Shown here one piece after another: positions 32,226 through 40,597 of a DNA stretch of 54,970 bases. This DNA comes from an uncultured Bacillota bacterium (GTDB taxonomy: Bacteria > Bacillota > Dethiobacteria > DTU022 > UBA8154), in NCBI GenBank assembly GCA_937973635.1, contig CALJJZ010000063.1, positions 1 to 54,970 of the forward strand, in the 5' to 3' direction. A program made the translations under genes and the position numbers. The notes beneath the pieces were generated by a model. It ran no database searches, was not told the origin of the DNA, and saw only the letters and a program-made list of their open reading frames with translations. Position 1 is the stretch's first letter; the number at the start of each line of letters is the position of its first letter.

Positions 32226-34871
32226 TTACCCTTTTTGTTGCGCCCTTATCAGGTCAGGGACAATCGCCAGGGCCTGCTCAATTTTTTTAATATTTTTGCC
32301 TCCCGCCTGGGCCATATCAGGACGGCCGCCCCCTCCTCCCCCTGTGATGCGGGCTACTTCTGCCACAAGTTTCCCGGCATGTATACCTTTCTTTACCAGG
32401 TCGTTCGTTACAGCGGCAGCGAAGAGTACCTTTCCATTGGTCACAGTACCAAGAAGCACTACCCCGCTTTTTAAACTATCGCGCAGCTTATCCAGATAGA
32501 GACGCAAAGACTCTGCGTCCTGTGCCTCCACTGTTGCCGCTATTAACGGCACACCAGATGAATAGTCTACCTGTCCCAAAAGGCTTGTTGCTTGAGCAAG
32601 CCCTGTTTGCTGTTGTAAAGTTTTAACCTTGCGTTGCAGTTCTTTATATGCACCGAGCAGTTCCTGCAGGCGGGGTAACAGGGCAGCGGGAGTGCTTTTT
32701 AAAAGGGAGGCCGCTTCTTTCAGCATTTTTTCATTTTCAGAAAAATAGCGGTAGGCCCCGGTACCCGTAAGGGCTTCAATACGACGCAGTCCTGCACCTA
32801 TGCCTCCCTCGTGTAATAGTTTAAAGACACCTATCTCCCCCGTGAAAGCTACATGGGTGCCTCCGCAAAGCTCAAGGGAATAGTCAGCAATACGCACAAC
32901 CCTGACTTTTTCCCCGTACTTCTCATCAAATAGGGCTGTCGCTCCCATTTCTATGGCTTGCTGCAGGTTGCTGATAAAGGATTCCACAGCATAATTGCTT
33001 AAAATAGCGTCATTAACCATTTCTTCAATACGCGCCAATTCATCGTTACCGGGAGCTGTTACATGGGTAAAGTCGAAACGTAACCGGTCCGCAGCCACAA
33101 GGGAACCGGCCTGGTTGACATGATCACCCAATACTTTTTTTAATGCCCTGTGAAGCAAATGTGTGGCTGTATGGTTGCGGGCAATAGACTTGCGGCGCTG
33201 CTGATCTACAACTGCTCTCAGGGTGATACCACGGTATAAACTGCCTCGGGTAATAACAGCACGATGCAAAATTTCACCGGAGGGGCCGGCAAGGGTAGCT
33301 GTAACTGTAGCACTTCCTTCATCCCAGTGCAGCTCTCCCGTATCTCCAACCTGTCCTCCTTTTTCCGCATAGAAAGGGGAATGATCAAGGAGAATATACA
33401 CTTCGCTTCCTGCATCACCCTTTTCCTGTTCCCCATAGGCATCATCCTGCCGGCCAATGATAGAAAGGACTCTGGCTGTTGACTCCAGGGTCTCATAACC
33501 AACAAACGGCGTCTCTTGTCCTTTGGTTAATGCATATAGTAAATGGATGTCGCCCTCTTCTTCACGGGTCTGGGTCAGCGCTGCCCGCGCCCTTTTACGC
33601 TGCTCTTCCAGGGCTTCGTTAAAACCGGCCTCATCTATGAGCAAGCCTTTTTCAGCCATGATTTCCCGTGTTAGATCCAGGGGGAACCCAAACGTATCAT
33701 ACAGTTTAAAGGCGTCTCTCCCTGGCATTATCGTTATGTTCTTCTCTTTTAGCGACAGGGACAACTCCTCCAAAAGCTCCATTCCCTGTCCCAGGGTCTC
33801 GCGGAAACGTTCTTCCTCCTGTTTTGTTATTTCCATAACAAAAGCCCTGTTGCGGGACAACTCCACGTATGTATCTCCCATTAATTCAACCAGCAGCGGT
33901 ACCGCTTTATAAAGAAAGGGAGCTTCCATGCCCAGGAGTTTGCCATGTCGCACAGCCCGTCGCAGGATACGGCGCAGCACATAACCACGTCCCTCATTTG
34001 AGGGCAAAATGCCATCTGCCGTCATGAAGGTCAGACTGCGCAAGTGGTCGGTAATTACACGCAGAGAAATATCCTTTTTTTCGTCTTCTCCATAATTAAT
34101 TCCTGCCTTTTCAGCAAAATAATCAAGGAGCGGCCTTACTGTATCAATCTCAAAGAGGGAAGATACTCCTTGCAGTGCTACTGCCAGACGTTCTAACCCA
34201 GCTCCTGTATCAATATTTTTTTGCTTCAAAGTTGTGTAAGAACCGTCCAGCTCTTTATTGAATTGCGTAAAGACAAGGTTCCATACTTCCAGGTAACGAT
34301 CGCAGTCACAGCCCACGGTACAGCTTGCTTTGCCACATCCGTAAGCAGGACCCCGATCATAATATATCTCTGAACAGGGGCCGCAAGGCCCTGGACCAAT
34401 CTCCCAGAAATTATCCTCTTTACCCATGCGGAATATTTTTGCCTCTGGCAGTCCTATAACTTTATGCCAGATTTCAAAAGCCTCGTCGTCATCTTCATAA
34501 ATACTGGCATAAAGCTGCTTTTCAGGAAACCCGTAACCTTGTGTCATTAGCTCCCAGGCCCAGGCAATAGCTTCTTTCTTAAAATAATCTCCAAAGGAGA
34601 AATTACCAAGCATTTCAAAGAAAGTAGCGTGCCGGGCTGTAACTCCTACCTTTTCCAGGTCGGGTGTGCGTACGCACTTCTGGCAAGTAGCAACGCGGCG
34701 GCTCGGGGGCTGCTTTTCGCCTGTAAAGTAAGGCTTAAGAGGAGCCATCCCTGCCCCGATCAATAACAAAGTGGGGTCATTCTGAGGTATAAGAGAAAAA
34801 CTGGGAAGGATTAAATGCCCTTTTCCTTGGAAAAATTGCAAAAATACCTGCCGTATTTCGTTGCTTTTCAT
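32226..34871 (-). CDS. alaS: Alanyl-tRNA synthetase
   Basis: Class II synthetase that charges tRNA-Ala. All domains are present in 881 aa. The catalytic core has TLLLIGAGMAPLKPYFTGE and RVATCQKCVRTPDLEKVG. The tRNA-binding helices and the editing domain follow, with zinc ligands in NHTATHLLHRAL and ELCGGTHV. The C-terminal DHHA1 domain ends GGGGGGRPDMAQAGG. I chose the ATG at 34871, 8 bases after GGAGG; the frame extends six codons further without support. The 71-base gap upstream is too short for a T-box leader. Confidence 0.98.
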   Translation of the reverse strand: MKSNEIRQVFLQFFQGKGHLILPSFSLIPQNDPTLLLIGAGMAPLKPYFTGEKQPPSRRVATCQKCVRTPDLEKVGVTARHATFFEMLGNFSFGDYFKKEAIAWAWELMTQGYGFPEKQLYASIYEDDDEAFEIWHKVIGLPEAKIFRMGKEDNFWEIGPGPCGPCSEIYYDRGPAYGCGKASCTVGCDCDRYLEVWNLVFTQFNKELDGSYTTLKQKNIDTGAGLERLAVALQGVSSLFEIDTVRPLLDYFAEKAGINYGEDEKKDISLRVITDHLRSLTFMTADGILPSNEGRGYVLRRILRRAVRHGKLLGMEAPFLYKAVPLLVELMGDTYVELSRNRAFVMEITKQEEERFRETLGQGMELLEELSLSLKEKNITIMPGRDAFKLYDTFGFPLDLTREIMAEKGLLIDEAGFNEALEEQRKRARAALTQTREEEGDIHLLYALTKGQETPFVGYETLESTARVLSIIGRQDDAYGEQEKGDAGSEVYILLDHSPFYAEKGGQVGDTGELHWDEGSATVTATLAGPSGEILHRAVITRGSLYRGITLRAVVDQQRRKSIARNHTATHLLHRALKKVLGDHVNQAGSLVAADRLRFDFTHVTAPGNDELARIEEMVNDAILSNYAVESFISNLQQAIEMGATALFDEKYGEKVRVVRIADYSLELCGGTHVAFTGEIGVFKLLHEGGIGAGLRRIEALTGTGAYRYFSENEKMLKEAASLLKSTPAALLPRLQELLGAYKELQRKVKTLQQQTGLAQATSLLGQVDYSSGVPLIAATVEAQDAESLRLYLDKLRDSLKSGVVLLGTVTNGKVLFAAAVTNDLVKKGIHAGKLVAEVARITGGGGGGRPDMAQAGGKNIKKIEQALAIVPDLIRAQQKG

Positions 34872-34942
34872 TTCCACTGCCTCCAGCAATAATTAAAACA
34901 ATTATAGCGGTAATATATGGGACTGTCAATGCAGGAGCAAAG

Positions 34943-35941
34943 CTAAACCCAATTTCTACCATTTCTGCGCTTAAAGAAAACGCGCCTTAGTAAAGGAGAA
35001 AAATGCTTGTAAAAAATTAAAAAAACGGCTGTGAGCGGGACAATAAAAATTAACCCGAAAAAGCCTAAATAGATGCCTCCCAATAGCAAGGCAATTACAA
35101 CAACCAGAGGATGAAAGCCCAATTCATACCCCAAAACACGGGGCGCTATTAACTGGCTCTCCACCTGCTGGACGATAATTACAAGCAAAGCTGCCTTCCA
35201 GGCCAGAGCAGGAGACTGGAGCAAAGCAATGACAATTATGGGCAAAGCACCAATAAATGGTCCGAAGTAAGGCACAACGTTGAGCAATGCATTTAAAAAG
35301 GCTAAAAAAAGGGCAAAGCGAATTCCTAGGAAAAGCAGACCCAGATAGAGCATAACTCCTATAGCTATGCTAACAACAAGGACGCCCCGCAGATAAGCTC
35401 CTAATGTTTTGCTTACATCGGCCAGGGTCCTTTCCATACTGCTACGCAGGGAAGAAGGAAGGCGAAGGAGCAGCCACCGTTTGAAGCGGTCGCTATCCCG
35501 CAGAAGATAGAATGTGAAGAGGGGAACCAGCAGCAATCCCATGACGCGGCCTACTGTTGTTAAGAGTTGCAGCGCCAGGATCTCCAGGCTTTGTGCAAGG
35601 ACGCCATGCCATGCTCTAATATTTTCATCAAGGGCAGCACGGATGCCATCGGGATAATTAAAGCCCCTCAGGCGGTTTTCCAATCTCTCGAAAGTAAGCA
35701 TCAATTTTTCTGTAAGTTCGGGTAAAAGCCGCCCAAGTTCCTCAAGTTCTTTAAGCAGAGAAGGAAAGAGACGGAGACAAATTAAGGTTAATAACGAGGC
35801 CAAAAAAATATAGATAATCAGGATCGCTGAAGAACGAGACAACTTTTGTTTTTCCAGGTAACGTACGGGGGGAGCAAGGATATAAGAAAGAAGGACAGCA
35901 AGTAACAGGGGAGTAATTACCAGCTCCACTATTCCCCCCAT
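34943..35941 (-). CDS. AI-2E/PerM family membrane protein
   Basis: A 332-aa polytopic membrane protein of the AI-2E transporter family (Bacillus YrrI/YtvI relatives). The family layout is visible: N-terminal membrane helices, a soluble middle segment rich in leucine and glutamate, and later helices with the motif NVVPYFGPFIGALPIIVIALLQ and the downstream PRVLGYELGFHPLVVVIALL. Substrates differ within the family; some members are Na+(Li+)/H+ antiporters, so transport of AI-2 should not be assumed. It lies between alaS and the zinc-ribbon gene, similar to the position of yrrI in Bacillus. Confidence 0.88.
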   Translation of the reverse strand: MGGIVELVITPLLLAVLLSYILAPPVRYLEKQKLSRSSAILIIYIFLASLLTLICLRLFPSLLKELEELGRLLPELTEKLMLTFERLENRLRGFNYPDGIRAALDENIRAWHGVLAQSLEILALQLLTTVGRVMGLLLVPLFTFYLLRDSDRFKRWLLLRLPSSLRSSMERTLADVSKTLGAYLRGVLVVSIAIGVMLYLGLLFLGIRFALFLAFLNALLNVVPYFGPFIGALPIIVIALLQSPALAWKAALLVIIVQQVESQLIAPRVLGYELGFHPLVVVIALLLGGIYLGFFGLIFIVPLTAVFLIFYKHFSPLLRRVFFKRRNGRNWV

Positions 35942-35960
35942 GTTTTTTCACCCTTCCCGG

Positions 35961-36194
35961 TTACCTCGGCCTTATTTCTTCCCACGAAAACAGTTGTTCA
36001 TCATCCTGAAGGATGTTAACAAGTTGTTGTGCCACGTCAGCATTTTTTAAAGGGACGGGTGTCCCTTCCGGATCAATATAGTAGATATTGATCTTCCCAT
36101 CCTGTTCCTCATACTCCAGCAGACAACTGGCGCAATAATAAGCATTGCCTCCTATTTTTCCGGTGTTGCTTCCCTTACAAATTGGACAGGTCAC
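35961..36194 (-). CDS. Small zinc-ribbon protein of unknown function
   Basis: This 77-aa protein begins with a compact zinc ribbon, CPIC near residue 3 and CASC near residue 22. A strand-rich middle (INIYYIDPEGTPVPL) and an acidic tail follow. I do not recognise a named family. It starts with GTG preceded by GAGGTG, lies between mnmA and the AI-2E family gene on the same strand, and ends 20 bases before the latter starts. It might bind nucleic acid or tRNA-modification partners, but this is only suggested by the context. Confidence 0.7.
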   Translation of the reverse strand: MTCPICKGSNTGKIGGNAYYCASCLLEYEEQDGKINIYYIDPEGTPVPLKNADVAQQLVNILQDDEQLFSWEEIRPR

Positions 36195-36273
36195 TCACTG
36201 CACCTCACGATATATTTATACTTATACTCTCTTTAATAAAGACTATTTTCCCCTAAAAGAGAGGAAAAAATAC

Positions 36274-37377
36274 CTAAGGTAACGCTTCTTCGATTATCCC
36301 ACCGCCTATAACTTCATCATTACAATAAAAAACTGCGGATTGACCGGGTGCAATCGCTTTCTGCGCCTGTTTGAAATAAAGCCTGACCCTATCACCCTCA
36401 GGCGGAAATAAAATAGCCGGCACTGCCGGGGCACGATAACGCACCTTAACCTGTACTTCTATTTTAGCTTCTGGCATAATACCTGATACAAAACTTAACT
36501 TTCCTGCAATTAGCCCTCTGCTAAAAGTATCCTTTTCCTCCCCTACGATAACAAGGTTGCGCTCTGCGTCAATTTTTACCACATACACGGGATTTACAGA
36601 TACCAGACCCAGTCCCTTGCGTTGTCCCACCGTATAAAAAGCAATACCACGGTGACGGCCTAGTTTGTGCCCCGTTGTTGAAACGATATCACCAGGTTGC
36701 AAAGATTGCGGGGATTCGCGTTCTATAAAAGCCCTGTAATCGTTGTCCGGGATGAAACAAATCTCCTGGCTTTCTCTTTTATCTGCAACGCGCAATTTAT
36801 TTGCCTTTGCTATCCCTCGTATTTCTTGCTTGGTCATCCCCCCCAGAGGGAAAAGGAGGTAAGGTAACTCTTTTTGCCCCAACATGTAAAGCATATAACT
36901 TTGATCTTTTTGCTCGTCTCTTCCTTTCAAAAGTCTGTATCGCCCTGTTGTGCCGTTATAATCAATACGGCAATAATGGCCCGTAGCCAATAAATCAAAG
37001 CCCAGGGCACGTACTTTTTCCAGTAACAAAGAAAATTTGAGAGAACGATTACATTCTATACAGGGATTGGGAGTTTTTCCCTGCAAGTAGGCAGTAGTAA
37101 AATTGCCAACAATGTTTTTATAAAACGGCTCTTTCATGTTAAGCATATAGTGGGGAATATCCAGGGCGTCTGCTACCCTGCGGGCATCGTTGACCGCTTC
37201 GAGGGAACAGCATCCCCTCATTTCTATACTAGACCTTTCCTCTGCCTGAGGATCAACCCACAGCCGCATGGTTATTCCCACTACATCGTAACCATCTTGT
37301 TTCAATAGCAGTGCTGCCACAGAGCTGTCTACGCCGCCGCTCATTGCTACTGCCACTTTTTTCTTTTTACTGGACAT
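36274..37377 (-). CDS. mnmA: tRNA-specific 2-thiouridylase MnmA
   Basis: MnmA inserts sulfur at C2 of the wobble uridine in tRNA-Lys, -Glu and -Gln. The PP-loop AMSGGVDSS lies near residues 12-20. The catalytic cysteines lie in NPCIECN (near residue 103) and in SQEICFIPDNDY (near residue 200). The C-terminal beta-barrel ends GGGIIEEA. Length (367 aa) is usual. It lies downstream of rarA as in Bacillus, but without a cysteine desulfurase gene between them, so the sulfur donor is encoded elsewhere. Confidence 0.97.
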   Translation of the reverse strand: MSSKKKKVAVAMSGGVDSSVAALLLKQDGYDVVGITMRLWVDPQAEERSSIEMRGCCSLEAVNDARRVADALDIPHYMLNMKEPFYKNIVGNFTTAYLQGKTPNPCIECNRSLKFSLLLEKVRALGFDLLATGHYCRIDYNGTTGRYRLLKGRDEQKDQSYMLYMLGQKELPYLLFPLGGMTKQEIRGIAKANKLRVADKRESQEICFIPDNDYRAFIERESPQSLQPGDIVSTTGHKLGRHRGIAFYTVGQRKGLGLVSVNPVYVVKIDAERNLVIVGEEKDTFSRGLIAGKLSFVSGIMPEAKIEVQVKVRYRAPAVPAILFPPEGDRVRLYFKQAQKAIAPGQSAVFYCNDEVIGGGIIEEALP

Positions 37378-37420
37378 GAGTTTGCCGGCTCCCTTTAATC
37401 AACAATACAAAATTTATATC

Positions 37421-38776
37421 TTAATCTTCCGTCTTTGCTTTGCCCATCAAGAAACGCCAATATTTCAATCTTTCCCCCAGTTCTTTTTCATATCCCTGTT
37501 CACCGGGCCGGTAAAATATTAACTTTTCCATCCCCTCGGGCATATATGTCTGATTAACAAAATGCTGGGGAAAATCATGGGGATAAAGATAACCCTGACC
37601 GTGACCCAGCCGGGATGCTCCTCTGTAACTGGCATCGCGCAGGTGTTTCGGGACCAAATTGCTAGGCCCCTTCTTTAAGGCAGCTCTAGCCTCCTGAAGC
37701 GCCAGATAGGCTGCGTTACTTTTAGGAGCGGAGGCAAGGTAAGCAGTGGCATGGGCAAGGGGAATTTGCCCCTCTGGCAGACCGATTTGTTGCACAGCCT
37801 GTGCTGCTGCCACAGCAATAACAAGGGCATAAGGATCAGCATTGCCTATGTCTTCACTGGCACTAATCATCAGGCGGCGGGCAATAAACATGGGGTCTTC
37901 TCCACTTTCCAGCATGCGCACCAGCCAGAAGATAGCTGCATCGGGATCAGAACCGCGGATAGATTTGATAAAAGCGGAAATTACATCATAGTGATAGTCA
38001 CCATCTGAGCCATAGCGCAGGTTTTTTTGGGCCAGCACTCCTTGTAGTTGTTCCACGTCAAGGGCAGAAGCCGGCTCACCTTTATCTTTTTTCCCAAATT
38101 GGCTGACCACAGCCGCTTCCAGAGTATTCAGGGCAATACGGGCATCTCCATCAGCCATCTCAACGACAAACTGCATCGCCTGAGGCGTCAGGGTCAAACC
38201 ATATTTACCAAGGCCCCTCTCCTCATCATGAAGAGCTCGTTCCAGCAACTGTCTGACAGCTGCTGGAACAAGGGGCTCAAAAGTAAAAATCAAAGTACGG
38301 GACAGGAGGGGAGGCACAAGGGAAAAAAAAGGGTTTTCCGTAGTTGCACCAATCAAGGTAACAATTCCTTCCTCCACTGCAGGCAGCAAGGCATCCTGTT
38401 GGACCTTATTAAAGCGATGTATCTCGTCAATAAAAAGAATTGTTTTTTTGCCCTGTAAGGAACGCCTTGTTTTTGCTTCCTCCACAACCGTTCTTACATC
38501 TTTTACCCCGGCAGTTACGGCATTAAGGCGCACAAAGGAAGCCTTAGTGCGTACAGCAATAATACGGGCTAAAGCTGTTTTACCCGTACCCGGAGGTCCA
38601 TAAAATACTACCGAAGAAAACATATCTTCCTCAATGAGTCTGCGCAAAGGGCTATCTTTACCCATTAAGTGCTCCTGCCCCACAAATTCATCCAGGGAGC
38701 GAGGGGCCATACGTCTGGCTAGGGGACCATCTTTAACTACTTTTTCTTCCCAATTGTAGGTAAAAATATCTGTCAT
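37421..38776 (-). CDS. rarA: Replication-associated recombination protein RarA/MgsA
   Basis: AAA+ ATPase related to clamp loaders that acts at stalled replication forks. It has RPRSLDEFVGQEHL-like start (here MAPRSLDEFVGQEHL), Walker A FYGPPGTGKTALAR near residue 58, Walker [13 protein letters not shown], sensor 1 IGATTENPFF, and the C-terminal MgsA tetramerisation domain with YLASAPKSNAAYLAL and PKHLRDA. Length is 451 aa. AGGGAGG precedes the ATG. Confidence 0.95.
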   Translation of the reverse strand: MTDIFTYNWEEKVVKDGPLARRMAPRSLDEFVGQEHLMGKDSPLRRLIEEDMFSSVVFYGPPGTGKTALARIIAVRTKASFVRLNAVTAGVKDVRTVVEEAKTRRSLQGKKTILFIDEIHRFNKVQQDALLPAVEEGIVTLIGATTENPFFSLVPPLLSRTLIFTFEPLVPAAVRQLLERALHDEERGLGKYGLTLTPQAMQFVVEMADGDARIALNTLEAAVVSQFGKKDKGEPASALDVEQLQGVLAQKNLRYGSDGDYHYDVISAFIKSIRGSDPDAAIFWLVRMLESGEDPMFIARRLMISASEDIGNADPYALVIAVAAAQAVQQIGLPEGQIPLAHATAYLASAPKSNAAYLALQEARAALKKGPSNLVPKHLRDASYRGASRLGHGQGYLYPHDFPQHFVNQTYMPEGMEKLIFYRPGEQGYEKELGERLKYWRFLMGKAKTED

Positions 38777-38814
38777 GATCTCCTCCCTCTTCTTGCCAAC
38801 CCACTATCCAAAGT

Positions 38815-40182
38815 TTAAACAGCCTGCAGATAGAGGGCACGTTCCAAGCGTATCCGTTGCAAGGCACAGTAAAAAATATCAACGTGCTTTAAATCGCCAG
38901 CCAGAAAATATGATACAGCAGCACAACCACGCCCACAAAGATAACGTGCCCAGCAACTTAAACACGCCTCTCGCTGATCGGCTGAAACAGCCACTTTTTC
39001 CCCTTCTTGAAAGTTAACTAAAGGGGCAGGCTCGCCGAGATGGCCGAGGCAGAACTCTTGTACATCCACAAACTGGTGGCAGGGATAAAGGGAGCCGTCA
39101 GCAGCCACCGCCAGGTATTCCCCTCCTGCACCACAACCGCTCAGACGTTTATAAAGGCAAGGACCTTTCTCTAAATCTAGGTTAAAATGAAAAAAATTAA
39201 AAGGCCGTCCTTGCGCCCTGCGTTCTAAGAATAAATCCACCAGGCGATCGTATTCCTGTTCAAGCAGATCCAGATTCTCCGGATGTAGCGCATACTCAGC
39301 ACTCCTAGGTGCAACTACCGGTTCCAGGGAAAGGTAATCAAAACCCTCACCTAACAAATGTTCTACGTCTTTGCTGAAATCAAGGTTATAGACTGTATAA
39401 GTGCCCCGGATATAATAATTTGTATAACCCCTGCCGGCAAGAAAGTTGTGAATACGCGGCAACACATGTTCATAACTGCCGTCACCATCTGCTGTCAGCC
39501 GCAGGCGATTGTTTACAGCGGGTCTGCCGTCCAAACTGAGAATTACATTTATATTTTCCTTATTTAAAAAAGTAGCAACTTCTTCCGTAAGGGACAGAGC
39601 ATTGGTAGTAAGGGTAAAAGTAAACTCTTTACCACGGCGGTATCCCGCTTCTCGAGCATACGCTACCACATCTCTTACCAGGGGAAAATTTAACAGGGGT
39701 TCGCCGCCAAAAAAATCTATTTCACAATATTTCCCTTCTCTCTGCTCCAAGAGTAGATCCACTGCTTTAAACGCAATCTCGCGGTTCATAAAACCATTGT
39801 TATTTTTGTTAAAGTGGCGAACAAAGCAGTAACGGCATTGTAAATTGCAATTTTGTGTAACAAAAAGACAAAGTGATTTAAGACGCGGCCCACAAGAGCC
39901 TTGTTCCGGCGTTTCAGGTGAACAGCTAAAGAGAACTTTTTCTGCCTTTAAACTTTCTATCTCTTTTTGGACGCGGGCCACATCGTCATAAGGATAGCGG
40001 AGGCCCAGTTCAAGAAGAATATGTTCCTCCTTCATACCTGCCTGGATTAAATTAATATATTCCCAGGCGATAGTATCCACTTCATGTAGCGAACAGCTGT
40101 TGATATCAAAAACCAGTTTTTTTCCCCTGTACTCAAATGTATGGATAAGGGGCTTATCATGGACAAAGCTCGTTTTTTCCAT
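38815..40182 (-). CDS. scfB: Radical SAM maturase for the SCIFF thioether peptide
   Basis: This enzyme forms thioether crosslinks in the SCIFF precursor peptide. The radical SAM cluster motif is NCNLQCRYCFVRH (C-x3-C-x2-C) near residue 110. SPASM-type auxiliary cluster cysteines follow in the C-terminal part, including GCGAGGEYLAVAADGSLYPC, CLSCWARYLCGRGC and a final FYC. The N-terminal region resembles a RiPP recognition element. Length is 455 aa. The precursor gene lies 167 bases upstream, separated by a terminator-like hairpin. AGGAGG precedes the ATG at ideal spacing. Confidence 0.95.
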   Translation of the reverse strand: MEKTSFVHDKPLIHTFEYRGKKLVFDINSCSLHEVDTIAWEYINLIQAGMKEEHILLELGLRYPYDDVARVQKEIESLKAEKVLFSCSPETPEQGSCGPRLKSLCLFVTQNCNLQCRYCFVRHFNKNNNGFMNREIAFKAVDLLLEQREGKYCEIDFFGGEPLLNFPLVRDVVAYAREAGYRRGKEFTFTLTTNALSLTEEVATFLNKENINVILSLDGRPAVNNRLRLTADGDGSYEHVLPRIHNFLAGRGYTNYYIRGTYTVYNLDFSKDVEHLLGEGFDYLSLEPVVAPRSAEYALHPENLDLLEQEYDRLVDLFLERRAQGRPFNFFHFNLDLEKGPCLYKRLSGCGAGGEYLAVAADGSLYPCHQFVDVQEFCLGHLGEPAPLVNFQEGEKVAVSADQREACLSCWARYLCGRGCAAVSYFLAGDLKHVDIFYCALQRIRLERALYLQAV

Positions 40183-40272
40183 CGCCGCCTCCTTCTATAA
40201 ACTCTTTATACAACTCTATACTCTCAAATTACCTGTTGTCCAACATCAACTAACAACGGCCCTCTCCCCATA

Positions 40273-40301
40273 TAAAAAGCAGCCCTGCCGGACTGCCTTT
40301 T
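40273..40301 (-). terminator. Terminator-like hairpin between SCIFF peptide and maturase genes
   Basis: On the minus strand AAAAGGCAG and CTGCTTTTT can pair across a GC-rich loop and end in five T residues (40301-40273). It lies after the peptide stop codon and before the maturase ribosome binding site. Partial termination here would give more peptide than enzyme. Confidence 0.6.
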
Positions 40302-40349
40302 ATCATATATGTTGTCAACAGCTACAGGTATCCTGTTTTCATACAGTCC

Positions 40350-40499
40350 TTAGCACTTCTTTTCTTCCTGCCTGCAGGGCTGACTACTAACGGTGCATGA
40401 CGTTTTGCAGGCAGACTGACAGGAAGCTTGGCATTCCCTGCAGCCCCGCTCTTCTAATTGCTGGAGGTTACCCTTTTTTATTGTCCTTATATGCTGCAT
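40350..40499 (-). CDS. scfA: SCIFF ranthipeptide precursor (six-cysteine peptide) with a seventh Cys
   Basis: A 49-aa peptide read directly from the sequence. It starts MQHIRTIKKGNLQQL and carries the hallmark CRECQASCQSACKTSC followed by a sixth cysteine at position 42. This is the clostridial SCIFF precursor, which the neighbouring radical SAM enzyme crosslinks. Unlike the usual six-cysteine pattern (Cys20, 23, 27, 31, 35, 42), it ends with an additional Cys49 as the last residue, after QEEKK. The ATG is preceded by AGGAG and a strong sigma-A promoter about 50 bases upstream. The biological role of SCIFF is not settled. Confidence 0.96.
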   Translation of the reverse strand: MQHIRTIKKGNLQQLEERGCRECQASCQSACKTSCTVSSQPCRQEEKKC

Positions 40500-40551
40500 T
40501 ACCTATCTCTCCTGTTCTCTTTTATTAAAACCGTAAAAAAGCTTACAACTT

Positions 40552-40580
40552 ATTCTACCCTTTCACTACCCCTGCGTCAA
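40552..40580 (-). promoter_or_regulatory. Sigma-A promoter of the SCIFF peptide gene
   Basis: TTGACG (40580-40575) and TAGAAT (40557-40552) on the minus strand are separated by exactly 17 bases, each with one mismatch to consensus. The predicted leader is about 45 bases. Confidence 0.8.
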
Positions 40581-40597
40581 TATAGTGAAGGAAAAAT

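Noticed and set aside
34872-34942. T-box leader upstream of alaS
   Set aside because: The gap is too short for the stem I/antiterminator architecture and I see no T-box motif.
36202-36262. Inverted repeat CTCTCTTT/AAAGAGAG between mnmA and the zinc-ribbon gene as a terminator
   Set aside because: The loop is long, the stem is AT-rich and no T-tract follows; chance pairing is as likely.
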